Part shown: piece by piece, positions 8,160 through 16,457 of the stretch | Numbering within the stretch: the first letter of the stretch is position 1 | Layout: the number at the start of each line of letters is the position of its first letter | Assembly: GCA_030247675.1 (NCBI GenBank) | Contig: JAOTRX010000007.1 | Coordinates: 62,001-126,000, forward strand | Source of the DNA: Desulforhopalus sp. | GTDB taxonomy: Bacteria; Desulfobacterota; Desulfobulbia; Desulfobulbales; Desulfocapsaceae | Direction of reading: 5' to 3' | DNA length: 64,000 bases | Notes under the pieces: model-generated | What the model was told of the DNA's origin: nothing | Seen by the model: only the letters and a program-made list of their open reading frames with translations | The model's database searches: none | Made by a program: the position numbers and the translations under genes

Positions 8160-9533
8160 TTATATCCTCCTGAGTTCGAGAGTTTTCTCGTTAAGTAAAC
8201 CATGGGCAATATCCTCAAGAGTCTTGGAAAATCCAGCCTGGTTTTTATTGCTGGAACCACTCAGGATAATAGTCACTGTTGCTCCGGTTTTTTGGACGGC
8301 GAGCCATAACCGCCGATGAGACATGAAAAATGCAACGTACATGCCAAACAGCATCAAGCCGAATCCCGCATAGACGATCCAGACACCGGGATCTTTTACC
8401 ACCTGAAGCCCTGTGGCAAAGCGTTGCTTCATCGTAAAACTGTATGATGTGTCGCCACGTTTAATAGTCGCCGGCTTTTTGTCTTCGATGACAAGTTCAA
8501 CGGGTTCTCCCAATTCATCATCGAACCATACCTTATACGGACCATGACCATGTCCATCTGCTCCCGTTCCAACGATTTCGTAACGTACCTGATTGTCTTG
8601 CAAAGTGTGTTTTTTAAAGGGTGCAACATAGTTTTTTTGTCCTATACCGGTGAGTTGATTTTTCTCTCCGGAAGGAGATTGTTTGGTGATCTGCACTGTG
8701 TACTGGTTGCTCACAGGCTCATAACTCGACTGGTAAAAGGTCATCCCTGAATAGCTGAGGGGATCGTTTACGGTAATCCGCTTTTTCATGATTTCTTTGC
8801 CACCTTCAAGGACAACCAGATCAGAGCGGTATTCCTTCGGCATGCCATTGGCGTAGTAATCAATATCAAAAGCGTCACAGCGCAATTTAAACGACAAGGG
8901 AATTTGAGTCTCATCATCCTTCCTGCTGGTGATGGCATCGACAGCCTCTCCTTCCGGTACCATCACAAAGGCCTTAAAGCCAAAAGTGCTGCCAATGACG
9001 GCACCGAGGATAATGACGAGAATGCTTACGTGCACAAGATATGCCCCTAACCTCGACCAAGCGCACTTTTCTGAAAAGATCAGGAAAAAATTGGCATCGC
9101 GCTTCGAGCGTATTTTCCATCCTTTTCTTTCAAGTGCTGCTTGCACAGCGGTTTCGGCGGTTTGCGTGTCGCTGGTGGAGGTGAAGACTATCTTATCTTT
9201 GTTTCGCTTTAATTTGCCTACATCATGGCTCAAGTTATCCTTTTTTATAAACTGCAACACTTGAGGAATGCGATCCAACGAACAGACCATAAGGTTAAGA
9301 CAGAAAATATGAAGGAGGAATTGAAACCATACGGAGGTATACGTGTTGGTGAACCCAAATATTTCAAGAATAATGGTGTTTGCCTGTCCATATTTTTCCA
9401 CATACAATCCCAATGGCTGCCCTTGGGGAAGAATGGTCCCTATAATAGAGGTCGCCACGAGCAGAGAGATAATGAAGAAAGCAAAACGGACAGAAGAGAA
9501 AAGCTCCACGATGGGATTTTCTTTAAATGTCAT
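8160..9533 (-). CDS. resB: System II cytochrome c biogenesis protein ResB/Ccs1
   Basis: A 457-residue ResB-family protein with three N-terminal membrane segments (about 15-35, 65-85, 165-185), a large periplasmic domain and a C-terminal membrane helix (about 380-400). Typical motifs are LFSSVRFAFFIISLLVATSIIGTILPQG at the N-terminus and LSYSGMTFYQSSYEP in the periplasmic domain. ResB binds apocytochrome c and partners ResC. The stop overlaps the Shine-Dalgarno region of resC, so the two are coupled. The upstream neighbour is a membrane TPR protein, a common companion of ccs genes in anaerobic delta-type bacteria. Confidence 0.92.
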   Translation of the reverse strand: MTFKENPIVELFSSVRFAFFIISLLVATSIIGTILPQGQPLGLYVEKYGQANTIILEIFGFTNTYTSVWFQFLLHIFCLNLMVCSLDRIPQVLQFIKKDNLSHDVGKLKRNKDKIVFTSTSDTQTAETAVQAALERKGWKIRSKRDANFFLIFSEKCAWSRLGAYLVHVSILVIILGAVIGSTFGFKAFVMVPEGEAVDAITSRKDDETQIPLSFKLRCDAFDIDYYANGMPKEYRSDLVVLEGGKEIMKKRITVNDPLSYSGMTFYQSSYEPVSNQYTVQITKQSPSGEKNQLTGIGQKNYVAPFKKHTLQDNQVRYEIVGTGADGHGHGPYKVWFDDELGEPVELVIEDKKPATIKRGDTSYSFTMKQRFATGLQVVKDPGVWIVYAGFGLMLFGMYVAFFMSHRRLWLAVQKTGATVTIILSGSSNKNQAGFSKTLEDIAHGLLNEKTLELRRI

Positions 9534-9585
9534 AATATTACCTATAGTTAAACTGATGCATTTTAGACCAAGATGAGACAGACAG

Positions 9586-10155
9586 TTATTTGATACGTTC
9601 TAATAGCTGCAGAATAGTTTGACCTGTGGAAACGGTGTAATCTGGTCGCAGCTTTGCCACTTCCTGCCATGCCTTTATCGCTCCTTCCTTGTCGTTCATA
9701 TCGTGAAAGAGGACGACCCCTTTGTTGAATCGCGATTGAGCATGATTCGGGTCAATCTGTGCAGCTTTATCAAAGACCTCGATAGCCTTTTCCGACTGTT
9801 TGTTGCGACGGTACAATACTCCGAGGTCGGTAAGGACGTCGGGATTATCCGGAGACAGGGCGAGTGCTTTGAGATACGCATTGATGGCCTTATCAGTAAA
9901 TTTTGAATCGAAGTAGGCATTGCCGAGGTTTATCCACATTTTGACATCTTGCGGATCTTTAGCTACCTCTGTTTCCATATGCTTGATATGTTTTTCAATT
10001 TCTTTTGTCGTGGGGCCATTTTGCTGCGTTTGCGGGATTTTCGCCAGTATCGATGGGACGGTGTAGGCAGCAACAATAACGCCAGCGGCAAATCCGACAA
10101 ACAGGGCAAGTACAATGGCAATAAAGGGTCGTGACTGACTTTGGGTATTCTTCAT
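9586..10155 (-). CDS. Membrane-anchored TPR protein (cytochrome c maturation-associated)
   Basis: With the ATG at 10155, which follows a TGGAG site, the protein is 189 residues: one N-terminal membrane helix (FIAIVLALFVGFAAGVIVAAY) then three to four TPR repeats (about 65-185) with the pattern W-LG-Y-A and P-A, such as MWINLGNAYFDSKFTDKAINAYLKALALSPDNP. TPR domains bind peptides, and in cytochrome c maturation they often capture apocytochrome (compare CcmH/NrfG); that role is inferred from its position directly upstream of resB. The frame is open further upstream but without a usable start. The 296 bases between it and the next gene are AT-rich and probably hold the operon promoter, but I see no clear -35/-10 pair. 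Confidence 0.85.
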   Translation of the reverse strand: MKNTQSQSRPFIAIVLALFVGFAAGVIVAAYTVPSILAKIPQTQQNGPTTKEIEKHIKHMETEVAKDPQDVKMWINLGNAYFDSKFTDKAINAYLKALALSPDNPDVLTDLGVLYRRNKQSEKAIEVFDKAAQIDPNHAQSRFNKGVVLFHDMNDKEGAIKAWQEVAKLRPDYTVSTGQTILQLLERIK

Positions 10156-10451
10156 AAATAACTCCAGGGAAGGGTTGCTTCCTTCATCCAAATTATTCCG
10201 GGTGATGGCTAATGCCGAATGCCAAGGAACAAGCTGGATTTTTCTTAAAATCAAGTATTATCAATTACGTATAGAGTTATTAGCTAATGAATTTCATGAG
10301 TTAATAATCTCGCAAAAGTGACGTAACACCGGAAATGGTTTGGAAACAGACAGGCTGTCTGATCGCAGGAATTGAAGTTGTCTTCTTTGATATGGCGGCA
10401 ACCAAAGAGGACTACGACAAATCAATTAGATTCAGGCAGTAGGGAAGGGTA

Positions 10452-10904
10452 TCAAATGAGAAGAACAACAGTGCGGATGGCTTTGTTTTGCAGGGTTTGG
10501 CGTGTGGATGATTGATCAATCACCACTTTGTCGCCTGGCGAAGTAATGGCAAAGGTTTTAAGGGCTGAATATTGTTGAGGGGAGGTAATAGTGTTACTGG
10601 GTGGCGGGGAAACGAGAGATTCGATAGAATCATCAAACAGTTTGGTTGCAAGAATTTCAGGCCTGACGTCGTAGCAGGTTGTACAGTGTGGTTTGTCTGT
10701 TGAGTGTGTCGTCAGAACGTTGAAAAAAGTGGTATCATCGCAAGTCGAAAAGTCTGAATGGCAATCCGACAAGGCAATGTGGGAACCGACATTCTCGTTC
10801 CGACTCTCAACACACCACCCTTGGACGCTTGAAAAGCTCGAGGTTGCAAAGACAAGAATCAGTAATAATGAATAAAAATATGGGATTTTGATTGTTCGGA
10901 GCAT
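10452..10904 (-). CDS. Small secreted Cys-rich protein of unknown function
   Basis: About 150 residues from the ATG at 10904 (a GTG at 10919 is also in frame). It has a signal peptide (YFYSLLLILVFATSSFSSVQG) and about six Cys in the mature part, including GWC, SDCHSD, STCDD and HCTTCYDV. The 'HC-x2-C-x-D' ending recalls short periplasmic proteins of sulfate and metal reducers that I know only as hypothetical. The paired Cys/His could bind metal or form disulfides, which would suit the neighbouring DsbA/ResBC redox cluster on the same strand 296 bases away. I do not recognise a defined family. Confidence 0.5.
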   Translation of the reverse strand: MLRTIKIPYFYSLLLILVFATSSFSSVQGWCVESRNENVGSHIALSDCHSDFSTCDDTTFFNVLTTHSTDKPHCTTCYDVRPEILATKLFDDSIESLVSPPPSNTITSPQQYSALKTFAITSPGDKVVIDQSSTRQTLQNKAIRTVVLLI

Positions 10905-11007
10905 GGTTATATGTGCCACAATGGAGTATTTCTGATATTTTTACCACGGAAAGAATTCCTTTTCAAGGAGAGTCTCCCCATAATCCATGATATCTTGTCT
11001 TTGAGCT

Positions 11008-11364
11008 TCATATTGGTTCTCCTGTTTTATTGTCTCGTAAACAAATAATAACAGAAAAATCCTTATGAAGCTCAACTATTTCATATACATATTCGAATAA
11101 CCCCAGAACACCGGCTGAATCGCTACGGTCAATTGCCAGAGACTTTTGCAAGAGGCTCAAGGAGATAATCATATCCTTCCGGTACTGGGGCCAGGGAGCA
11201 ATGTGAGGCAAAACCCTGTTAAGTAGCCAAGGTGTCTGGACTGCATCCTGGCCGTAGCTCGCTTTGATTTTTCTGTTTCTGACATAGCAAAAGAAAGAGG
11301 AATGATAAGTATTTTTCAGAAAAAGAGTGTCAACTTGCGTGTCAGCGTAGGGAAAATTACCTCA
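11008..11364 (-). other. Open frame without clear start in a 520-base gap, possible gene remnant
   Basis: Between 10905 and the IS duplication at 11441 the only sizeable open frame is this minus-strand one, about 118 codons between stops and ending with TGA at 11008. It has no ATG with a ribosome binding site; a TTG at 11211 would give 67 residues. The translation (YGQDAVQTPWLLNRVLPHIAPWPQ..., FEYVYEIVELHKDFSVIICLRD) looks protein-like, but I recognise no family. It may be a decayed gene beside the mobile zone. The rest of the gap shows nothing I can support. Confidence 0.25.
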
Positions 11365-11440
11365 AACAGGTACTTGCAGGACTAAAAATCATATATGGCG
11401 TAGACGGTTAAGCTGGCAGAGCTGTTTATAAGGATTTAAT

Positions 11441-11464
11441 GTTTACATCTTAAGTTTAGAGTTT
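11441..11464. repeat. Left IS boundary: target-site duplication plus terminal inverted repeat
   Basis: GTTTACATCT (11441-11450) is repeated exactly at 13072-13081 and is read as the 10-bp target-site duplication. It is followed by the left terminal repeat AGTTTAGAGTTT (11453-11464), whose inverse is at the right end. The transposase stop codon lies inside this terminal repeat. Confidence 0.85.
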
Positions 11465-12835
11465 GACACCCCCGTCATGCGGCGGGCGGTGGTTTTTCCC
11501 CACCGAAATGTTCTTTGAACCCTTTATATTCGCTGGATTGCCCCGAGTTGTTACTTGCTGACAAGAATCCGGCCCCTTTGGTGGCTGGAATTTTCTGTAT
11601 TTCGGGTTCCACCAGTCCCGAATACGGACATTACTTAAAATATTCTGCAATCCCATCCGCACCCTGCCTGCGGTTACCTGGCTTTTCTTTCTCCAGGGTG
11701 TCAAGTCCATCATGCTTTGCACTTGATCACCGCAATACATCGCCAGAAGTTGTGGCAACGCATAGGCAAGAGAAAGAATTTGCGTCCACCGGTGCAGAAC
11801 CTGCCGTGATTGTTGCCAGGTTTCCCGCCATCCCCATCTGTTCTTCATTTGATTGAACAGGTCTTCAATGGACCACCTTCTCGCATAATGCTGGAAAACT
11901 TCCTCGGCAGTTAGCGTGGCACACGTCGAAAGAAGAAGGCGTTGCTTGCTCAACTTGCCGGCGTAATCTTCAAACTGCATCCAAACTGCCCTGACCTTGC
12001 GACCCTTCATAAATCTTGCGAGGCAAACCACACTTCGATAGCGAACCCACTGCATCTTCCCGTAAATAAAGACTTCGCGGCGGTGTTCTTGAAGGCTGTT
12101 GACGAGTTCCGGAGTGTATTTATCCCCGTACTTTCTCGGTCGACCTTTTCCTCCATGCTGCACAGGCATAGCATACAAAGCCGTATCCCGGCGCACTTGG
12201 CCAATGGTATCAATGCCAAGTTTGAGTGCGGAACGGACATACTTCCATTTCATGTACCAGCTGTCGACCAAGGTGAAAACCGGCCCGTTTGCGGTAAAGA
12301 TTGGAGCAATAACCGCCAGCAGGGAGATCGCCGCATCCAGCTTGCTGACATTGCCGCTGGCCCGCATTAACCGTGACAGAAGAGGCACGGCAGAGTGCCG
12401 CACTCCGGCGGTAATGGACAGGGCCACGGTTACCCAACATTGGCCCCTAGCATATTTCGGCCGGTTGGTCTTGTTGCCGTGTTGGTGATGAATCTTGCTT
12501 CCCGGAGCCTTCTTCGAACTGCGGTAGATGATGGTGTCGTCAAAGATCAAGAACCAGGCCGATTGCGGGAATCGTGTCACCACCAACCGGGCCAGCTGCA
12601 CGCCAAGTGCAACCCATGACCACTTGCCTTTCTGGAGCCATTTGTAATAGGCGGTCCAACTGCGCAAGGGCGTAATCGCTAGCCACGCTTCAGTGACGAA
12701 GCCGGTTTGCGTCAACATTGCCCCGATCAACAACTCGATAAATGTCGGGACAGAACGAACAGGTAGAACCCTGGCAAGAAATGTGATACTTTCAAACAGG
12801 GTGCTGGGGATAGTGGAGTATCCCTTGATTCCCAT
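11456..12835 (-). CDS. IS4/IS701-like DDE transposase
   Basis: A 459-residue transposase with an RNase H-like DDE core: the first Asp in LIFDDTIIYR (D99/D100), the second in FTLVDSWYMKW (D191), and the Glu in the Y-(2)-R-(3)-E-(6)-K-type block RWSIEDLFNQMK (E324). The N-terminal helical region (about 1-90) and the basic C-terminal tail are as expected for DNA binding. It fills most of the element, and its TAA is within the left terminal repeat. The frame is intact, so it is presumed functional. The exact IS family (IS4 against IS701) cannot be settled by eye. Confidence 0.9.
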   Translation of the reverse strand: MGIKGYSTIPSTLFESITFLARVLPVRSVPTFIELLIGAMLTQTGFVTEAWLAITPLRSWTAYYKWLQKGKWSWVALGVQLARLVVTRFPQSAWFLIFDDTIIYRSSKKAPGSKIHHQHGNKTNRPKYARGQCWVTVALSITAGVRHSAVPLLSRLMRASGNVSKLDAAISLLAVIAPIFTANGPVFTLVDSWYMKWKYVRSALKLGIDTIGQVRRDTALYAMPVQHGGKGRPRKYGDKYTPELVNSLQEHRREVFIYGKMQWVRYRSVVCLARFMKGRKVRAVWMQFEDYAGKLSKQRLLLSTCATLTAEEVFQHYARRWSIEDLFNQMKNRWGWRETWQQSRQVLHRWTQILSLAYALPQLLAMYCGDQVQSMMDLTPWRKKSQVTAGRVRMGLQNILSNVRIRDWWNPKYRKFQPPKGPDSCQQVTTRGNPANIKGSKNISVGKNHRPPHDGGVKL

Positions 12836-12876
12836 AGCGGCCTCCAGAAGATGGAATTTGAACTCCTTCTTCTGAA

Positions 12877-12948
12877 GGCCGCGCTTTCTCAGCCGAATAG
12901 CGCTGTATCTACTACTCTCTTCCGCTTTTCGGCTGAGAAAGCGCGGCT
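12877..12948 (-). promoter_or_regulatory. Long hairpin upstream of the transposase gene
   Basis: A 19-bp perfect inverted repeat (12879-12897 with 12928-12946), extendable by one G-C and one G-T pair, encloses a 30-base loop. It lies in the leader between the right IS end and the transposase start. In IS10 and IS50, leader hairpins sequester the ribosome binding site when transcription enters from outside, limiting transposition. The same role is inferred here from position only. Confidence 0.6.
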
Positions 12949-13055
12949 ACCGCCATTATTTAATGATGTCAATAGCTTTCTTGCTTCTCCATGCGTTTTT
13001 TAAGTGAATCTTATGCTGTCGTCGCCATATCTTCGGTACCAGCGCGGATGACCTG

Positions 13056-13081
13056 AAACTCTAAACTCCAGGTTTACATCT
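13056..13081. repeat. Right IS boundary: terminal inverted repeat plus target-site duplication
   Basis: AAACTCTAAACT (13056-13067) is the exact inverse of the left terminal repeat. The second copy of GTTTACATCT is at 13072-13081. Between repeat and duplication there are four bases here and two at the left end, so the precise tips are uncertain by a few bases. Beyond it, up to the integrase stop, I see no gene; that 289-base stretch has an AT-rich 9-bp inverted repeat (13207-13215 with 13222-13230). Confidence 0.8.
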
Positions 13082-13370
13082 GAAGTGGATGAAAGATGAG
13101 TGCATCGTTACGTATTAGATTGAGTGATGAAGTAAAGGAAGATCACTTCACCACATCATTACGATGACCGTCAGTTGGAGCAAAATTGGATTGATCAATC
13201 TGAAAAAATAAGTATAAATAAATACTTATTGTGATACAAGCGCAGGATTCCTAAGGCGGCGATACTGCAGTTAAACCGAGTGGGGCGCGTATCAGTTCGA
13301 TGGAAGAAGCGTTGGTGGTTCTGCAAGGGTTCGCATTTCTTCTGGGACTATCCTCGCCCGGCAAAGGAAA

Positions 13371-14507
13371 TTATTTTATTACGCGAATTTTCATCCCTTT
13401 GGCCTTCATTGTTTCGGATAAAATATCGTCAACAGTATCAGAAGCTCGGCGCAAAGCCTCATCCCGGTAATGGATGTAGCGTTGCGTCATTTGGGGGCTC
13501 TTGTGCGTCAGGAGCTTTTGCAGGGTAAACATATCCACCTTGCCTGAACTGGCCAGCATTGTGGCGTAAACATGCCGTAAACCATGCAGGGGCCGGAAGT
13601 CGGTTGGTAAGCCTGCGGCCTCTTTGATTTCTCGCAGATCTTTGGAAATATCCTTCCGGGGGCCGCCGTTTTTTGCCGGAAACACGTATTCACTTGTTTT
13701 TGGAATGGCTGAAAAAACCTCTTCGGCGTTTTTGTTCATCGGTATCTTCTGGCTCTTTCCGCCCTTTGGTTCAACGATAGAAATAAAGCCTCTGTGAAAA
13801 TCCAGGTCATCCCAGCGTAATTTAAATATTTCTCCACGCCTCATCCCGGTAAAAAGTGCCAGCTTCATCATGGCGGCCGCCGTTTGGTGGGGTGTCGATT
13901 CTATGACAGTAAAAAGGGCTTGTAGATGGTCCGGTGAAAGATCTTCGGTCTTGAGGTTGTCAACAGGGGGCAAGCTGATTTTAAAAGGCAGGGGAGGGCA
14001 TAGGCCGTGGTCTACACCAAAGTTGATTATACGGCGAAGTAGGGCTAGGACATGTTTGACGGTTTGCGGGGATTTGTTTTTAAGCATGTTGATACGCAAG
14101 CGGTCCAAATCCAGTTTCACCAGTGTTTTAGGCTCCTTGGGGCCGAAGTTGTTTTTTAAATAGACTTTCCAGAAAGAGATATCAGACCTGTTAGCACCGT
14201 CTGATAGGTGAGCTTTGTATTGATCCCATAATCTTTCGATTGTCCATCGATCTGCAAGTTGCGCCTTTGTTTCACGGGTTTTTTGGTTGCTCAGTTGTTT
14301 TCCCTCAATTTTTTGCGCTCGGATGCCTGCAGCTCTCGCGGGCGTCATATCATCCTGATATTGTCGGCCTGCCTTTTCCTCCGTCAACTTGCCATCGCGC
14401 TTATAGCGGATGTAATAAATCTTCTCGGTGCCGGTTCTCCCCACGGCTATTCCTTCGATGTAAAAAACGCCAGGATATGATGTCTTGAATCTCTCTTTTA
14501 TTGCCAT
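13371..14507 (-). CDS. Tyrosine recombinase, integrase of an integrative element
   Basis: A 378-residue phage-type integrase. The C-terminal catalytic domain (about 185-365) shows the full R-K-H-R-H-Y set: R223 in TGMRRGE, a Lys in the PKGGKSQ beta-hairpin, H308 and R311 in LHGLRH, H335 in LLTHKS and nucleophile Y344 in TQRYIHY. The N-terminal part (about 85-175) fits a SAM-like core-binding domain. It reads away from the tRNA-Gly 3' fragment located 160 bases upstream, the usual arrangement of a tRNA-targeting element. No excisionase or other cargo is recognisable to its left, where the IS has inserted, so the element may be truncated. Confidence 0.93.
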   Translation of the reverse strand: MAIKERFKTSYPGVFYIEGIAVGRTGTEKIYYIRYKRDGKLTEEKAGRQYQDDMTPARAAGIRAQKIEGKQLSNQKTRETKAQLADRWTIERLWDQYKAHLSDGANRSDISFWKVYLKNNFGPKEPKTLVKLDLDRLRINMLKNKSPQTVKHVLALLRRIINFGVDHGLCPPLPFKISLPPVDNLKTEDLSPDHLQALFTVIESTPHQTAAAMMKLALFTGMRRGEIFKLRWDDLDFHRGFISIVEPKGGKSQKIPMNKNAEEVFSAIPKTSEYVFPAKNGGPRKDISKDLREIKEAAGLPTDFRPLHGLRHVYATMLASSGKVDMFTLQKLLTHKSPQMTQRYIHYRDEALRRASDTVDDILSETMKAKGMKIRVIK

Positions 14508-14668
14508 GCCAGCCCCTAAGCTGAAAGCCTATTCCCCACCGTATTCCCCACCAATTCTATAAATATAACGGTATGGTGTGGGAAGTCAATATAAAAGAAA
14601 TATGAATTAACATTTTGAAATTATATATATAAAGTATAGTGAGGTAATGCCAGGTAAAAGAAAAAATG

Positions 14669-14717
14669 CAGCTTCCCAAGCTGAAAGTCGCGCGTTCGAA
14701 TCGCGTATCCCGCTCCA
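14669..14717 (+). other. 3' half of a tRNA-Gly(CCC) gene: attachment-site footprint
   Basis: The sequence folds as the 3' half of a tRNA: anticodon stem CAGC/GCTG around loop TTCCCAA (anticodon CCC at 14675-14677), variable region, T-arm GCGCG-TTCGAAT-CGCGT, acceptor strand ATCCCGC (14707-14713), discriminator T and encoded CCA (14715-14717). The 5' half is missing: no GCGGGAT acceptor partner or D-arm lies upstream, and position 27 is already mismatched. This is the duplicated tRNA end left when a tyrosine integrase recombines near the anticodon loop. The intact gene should lie to the left, and I do not find it in this window. Confidence 0.8.
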
Positions 14718-14727
14718 AAGAAATTTT

Positions 14728-14764
14728 AAGGCACTTAGCGAGAAATCGCTAAGTGCCTTTTTTG
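14728..14764 (+). terminator. Rho-independent terminator of the original tRNA-Gly gene
   Basis: A perfect 14-bp stem (14728-14741 with 14746-14759) is capped by a GAAA tetraloop and followed by a T-run. It sits 11 bases after the CCA end of the tRNA fragment, as expected for the native tRNA terminator kept on the chromosomal side of the junction. Confidence 0.9.
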
Positions 14765-15047
14765 TTTTCCGCTTGTGTAATTATTGGCAGGTCCTGGTGC
14801 CCGTTTCTGGGTCTAAGTCAAAGAAGGGGATGGCTTATCCTGGTGGCCACATTTTTCAATCTGTGTCACAGTTTCCAATGGCGGACAAAGATGAACTGAG
14901 CAAGTCGCAAAGCGCACTTTACAATCAGACTTCATTTATGATTATGGGTTGTTCTTGGGGCGGAGCCTAGTTAAGCGGCTGAAAAACGGCAAATCTTTTC
15001 TGCAGATAAGGACGGATGTTTGTGCAGATTCTGGCAAAGATGTGGAA
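14765..15047. other. Intergenic stretch between the tRNA terminator and the caspase-like gene
   Basis: No gene is supported here. The middle part has short echoes of 'GGTG(G)CC' and 'TGTGTCACAGTTT' that remind me of transposon end regions, but there are no clear terminal repeats. This is downstream of the convergent minus-strand gene at 15048, and I see no terminator for it. Confidence 0.3.
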
Positions 15048-16457
15048 TTAAACCAGATAATCGGATCGATTCAGAAACCCGGAAGTGGCGGTATACTGAC
15101 CCGAGTTCAATAATTCAGCCTTCCCTAGCACCGCCTTAGTCGTCGCCTCTGCCTCGGTGCCGTTGTTCAAAGCTGATGAAATGCTCTTGAACTGAATAAC
15201 GTTCCAATCGTACACAAAATAGCCTGAACCCGGATATCCATATTTCTCAGTTATGTCGAAGAACGATTCGTGCCCTTGGTTTACGAAGTAGTCGGTCTCT
15301 TCGACAAGAATTCCTTCTTTTTCAAACACGTCCGAAATTCCTTTCATTGCAAAACCGTGCTTCAGCTGAAGCAATTCAAGTGGTTTCCCCTCTTCCGGGT
15401 CCACAAGGTGATTATATGGCTCGAATGATACAGTGAAATCGGTTTCGGTCTCATTGAAACTAGCTCGTAGGATGCGGTTATGCTTAGGCTCTGTATCGTA
15501 CTCCAAATACGAGCCGTTCTCGGTGGGATCTATCTCTCCGATCGTTAGATTGTGGTTTGTGATGGCGTTGTGGACATCAACCTTCTTTTTGATAGTCTTA
15601 TCACGTGATACTGTAAACAGATTGAATCGTTTCTTTTTTAAACTGCTCCACTGGATGCCCGGGAATTTATCCGTATATTTTTTTTCTTCGCTGCTGTTGC
15701 CGATTAACGTGGCCACTACTGGTGCATCCAGAGCCTCAGACAAAGCGACAGCAAAATGCGTGTGTTCAAGAAAGTATGCCTTACCCACTTGTCCACGCTC
15801 CTTGTAAGAGCATTCGTGCAATGTAGCGGCAAACTTTATATTGAACCCCTCTTTCCCACTGTGTTTAGCGACGGCAGCGTAGAGCGGTTGAACACCCAGA
15901 GGAAACGCCGGCAAAGCTTCTTCCAGTTTAATCTGAAGCACCAGGTCTTCATCGGTGAATCCATCTCGGTTTACAAAGTGGAACACGTTGCACCCCCATA
16001 TCTTCACGTAAAACCCCGGTGCTCGCTTGTCACGGATGGTCACTAGTACGGACCGGGGCTTGGGTGGCGATGTGGAGAGATCGAAGTAATCGTTGAGGCC
16101 TGTCACTTCTGAGTAGCCGAAACCTGCATGTCCGTAGATACCTTGGATACTGGCGTGTGATGCAAAGTGAATGCAACTCACAGTCTCAGGCGCTGGAATA
16201 TTCCCAATTCCGTTAGCAATATAGTCGAGGACGACGTTCAACAAGCCCTTTTCGGGCTTCGTTATTTCCCCGAAGAGTGGAAATGCATCTTCATCGGCTG
16301 TAAATTGCAGCACCAGCTTGTAGAGGCTGAAGAACACTGTCACGGTCGAGATATTATTATAATCGATGTGTCGAAGCAACACCCGTATCGTATGGACGCC
16401 CCCGGGATTTTGTGTTTTTTCGCCGTCCGCACCGATTACCAAGATCAGATCGCTCAT
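15048..16457 (-). CDS. Putative caspase-like (clan CD-type) protein, partner of the 1146-residue protein
   Basis: A 469-residue cytosolic protein, not assigned to a family by sight. The first 250 residues have the order expected of caspase/CHAT-type folds: a starting strand (SDLILVIGADG), a strand ending in His (SCIHFASHAS; H97/H101), a further strand ending in Cys (FYVKIWGCNV; C156), and a later 'HFAVALSEALDAPVVATLIG' segment like the helix-strand that closes CHAT domains. His-97 or -101 with Cys-156 would be the dyad. The C-terminal 220 residues are unrecognised. Its ATG overlaps the stop of the upstream 1146-residue gene (ATGA, 16454-16457), so the two are translationally coupled. Function is inferred only: a protease or effector that acts with its neighbour. 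Confidence 0.6.
   Translation of the reverse strand: MSDLILVIGADGEKTQNPGGVHTIRVLLRHIDYNNISTVTVFFSLYKLVLQFTADEDAFPLFGEITKPEKGLLNVVLDYIANGIGNIPAPETVSCIHFASHASIQGIYGHAGFGYSEVTGLNDYFDLSTSPPKPRSVLVTIRDKRAPGFYVKIWGCNVFHFVNRDGFTDEDLVLQIKLEEALPAFPLGVQPLYAAVAKHSGKEGFNIKFAATLHECSYKERGQVGKAYFLEHTHFAVALSEALDAPVVATLIGNSSEEKKYTDKFPGIQWSSLKKKRFNLFTVSRDKTIKKKVDVHNAITNHNLTIGEIDPTENGSYLEYDTEPKHNRILRASFNETETDFTVSFEPYNHLVDPEEGKPLELLQLKHGFAMKGISDVFEKEGILVEETDYFVNQGHESFFDITEKYGYPGSGYFVYDWNVIQFKSISSALNNGTEAEATTKAVLGKAELLNSGQYTATSGFLNRSDYLV

Larger units (their letters stand above)
11451..13071 (-). mobile_element. Complete insertion sequence, IS4-like (about 1.62 kb)
   Basis: The element is bounded by the inverted terminal sequences AGTTTAGAGTTT (11453-11464) and AAACTCTAAACT (13056-13067) and by a 10-bp direct repeat outside them. 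It encodes one DDE transposase in a single frame, followed at its 5' side by a 230-base leader with a strong hairpin. Target duplications of 9-12 bp are typical of the IS4 group. The intact gene, matching ends and unmutated duplication indicate a recent insertion that may still be active. Confidence 0.88.

Noticed and set aside
10509..13195. The palindrome GATTGATCAATC near 10514 and again near 13188
   Set aside because: One copy is inside a coding gene and the match is only about 12 bases with no common context; likely chance.
14765..15047. Possible transposon end sequences after the tRNA terminator
   Set aside because: Only short echoes; no inverted terminal repeats, no transposase frame.
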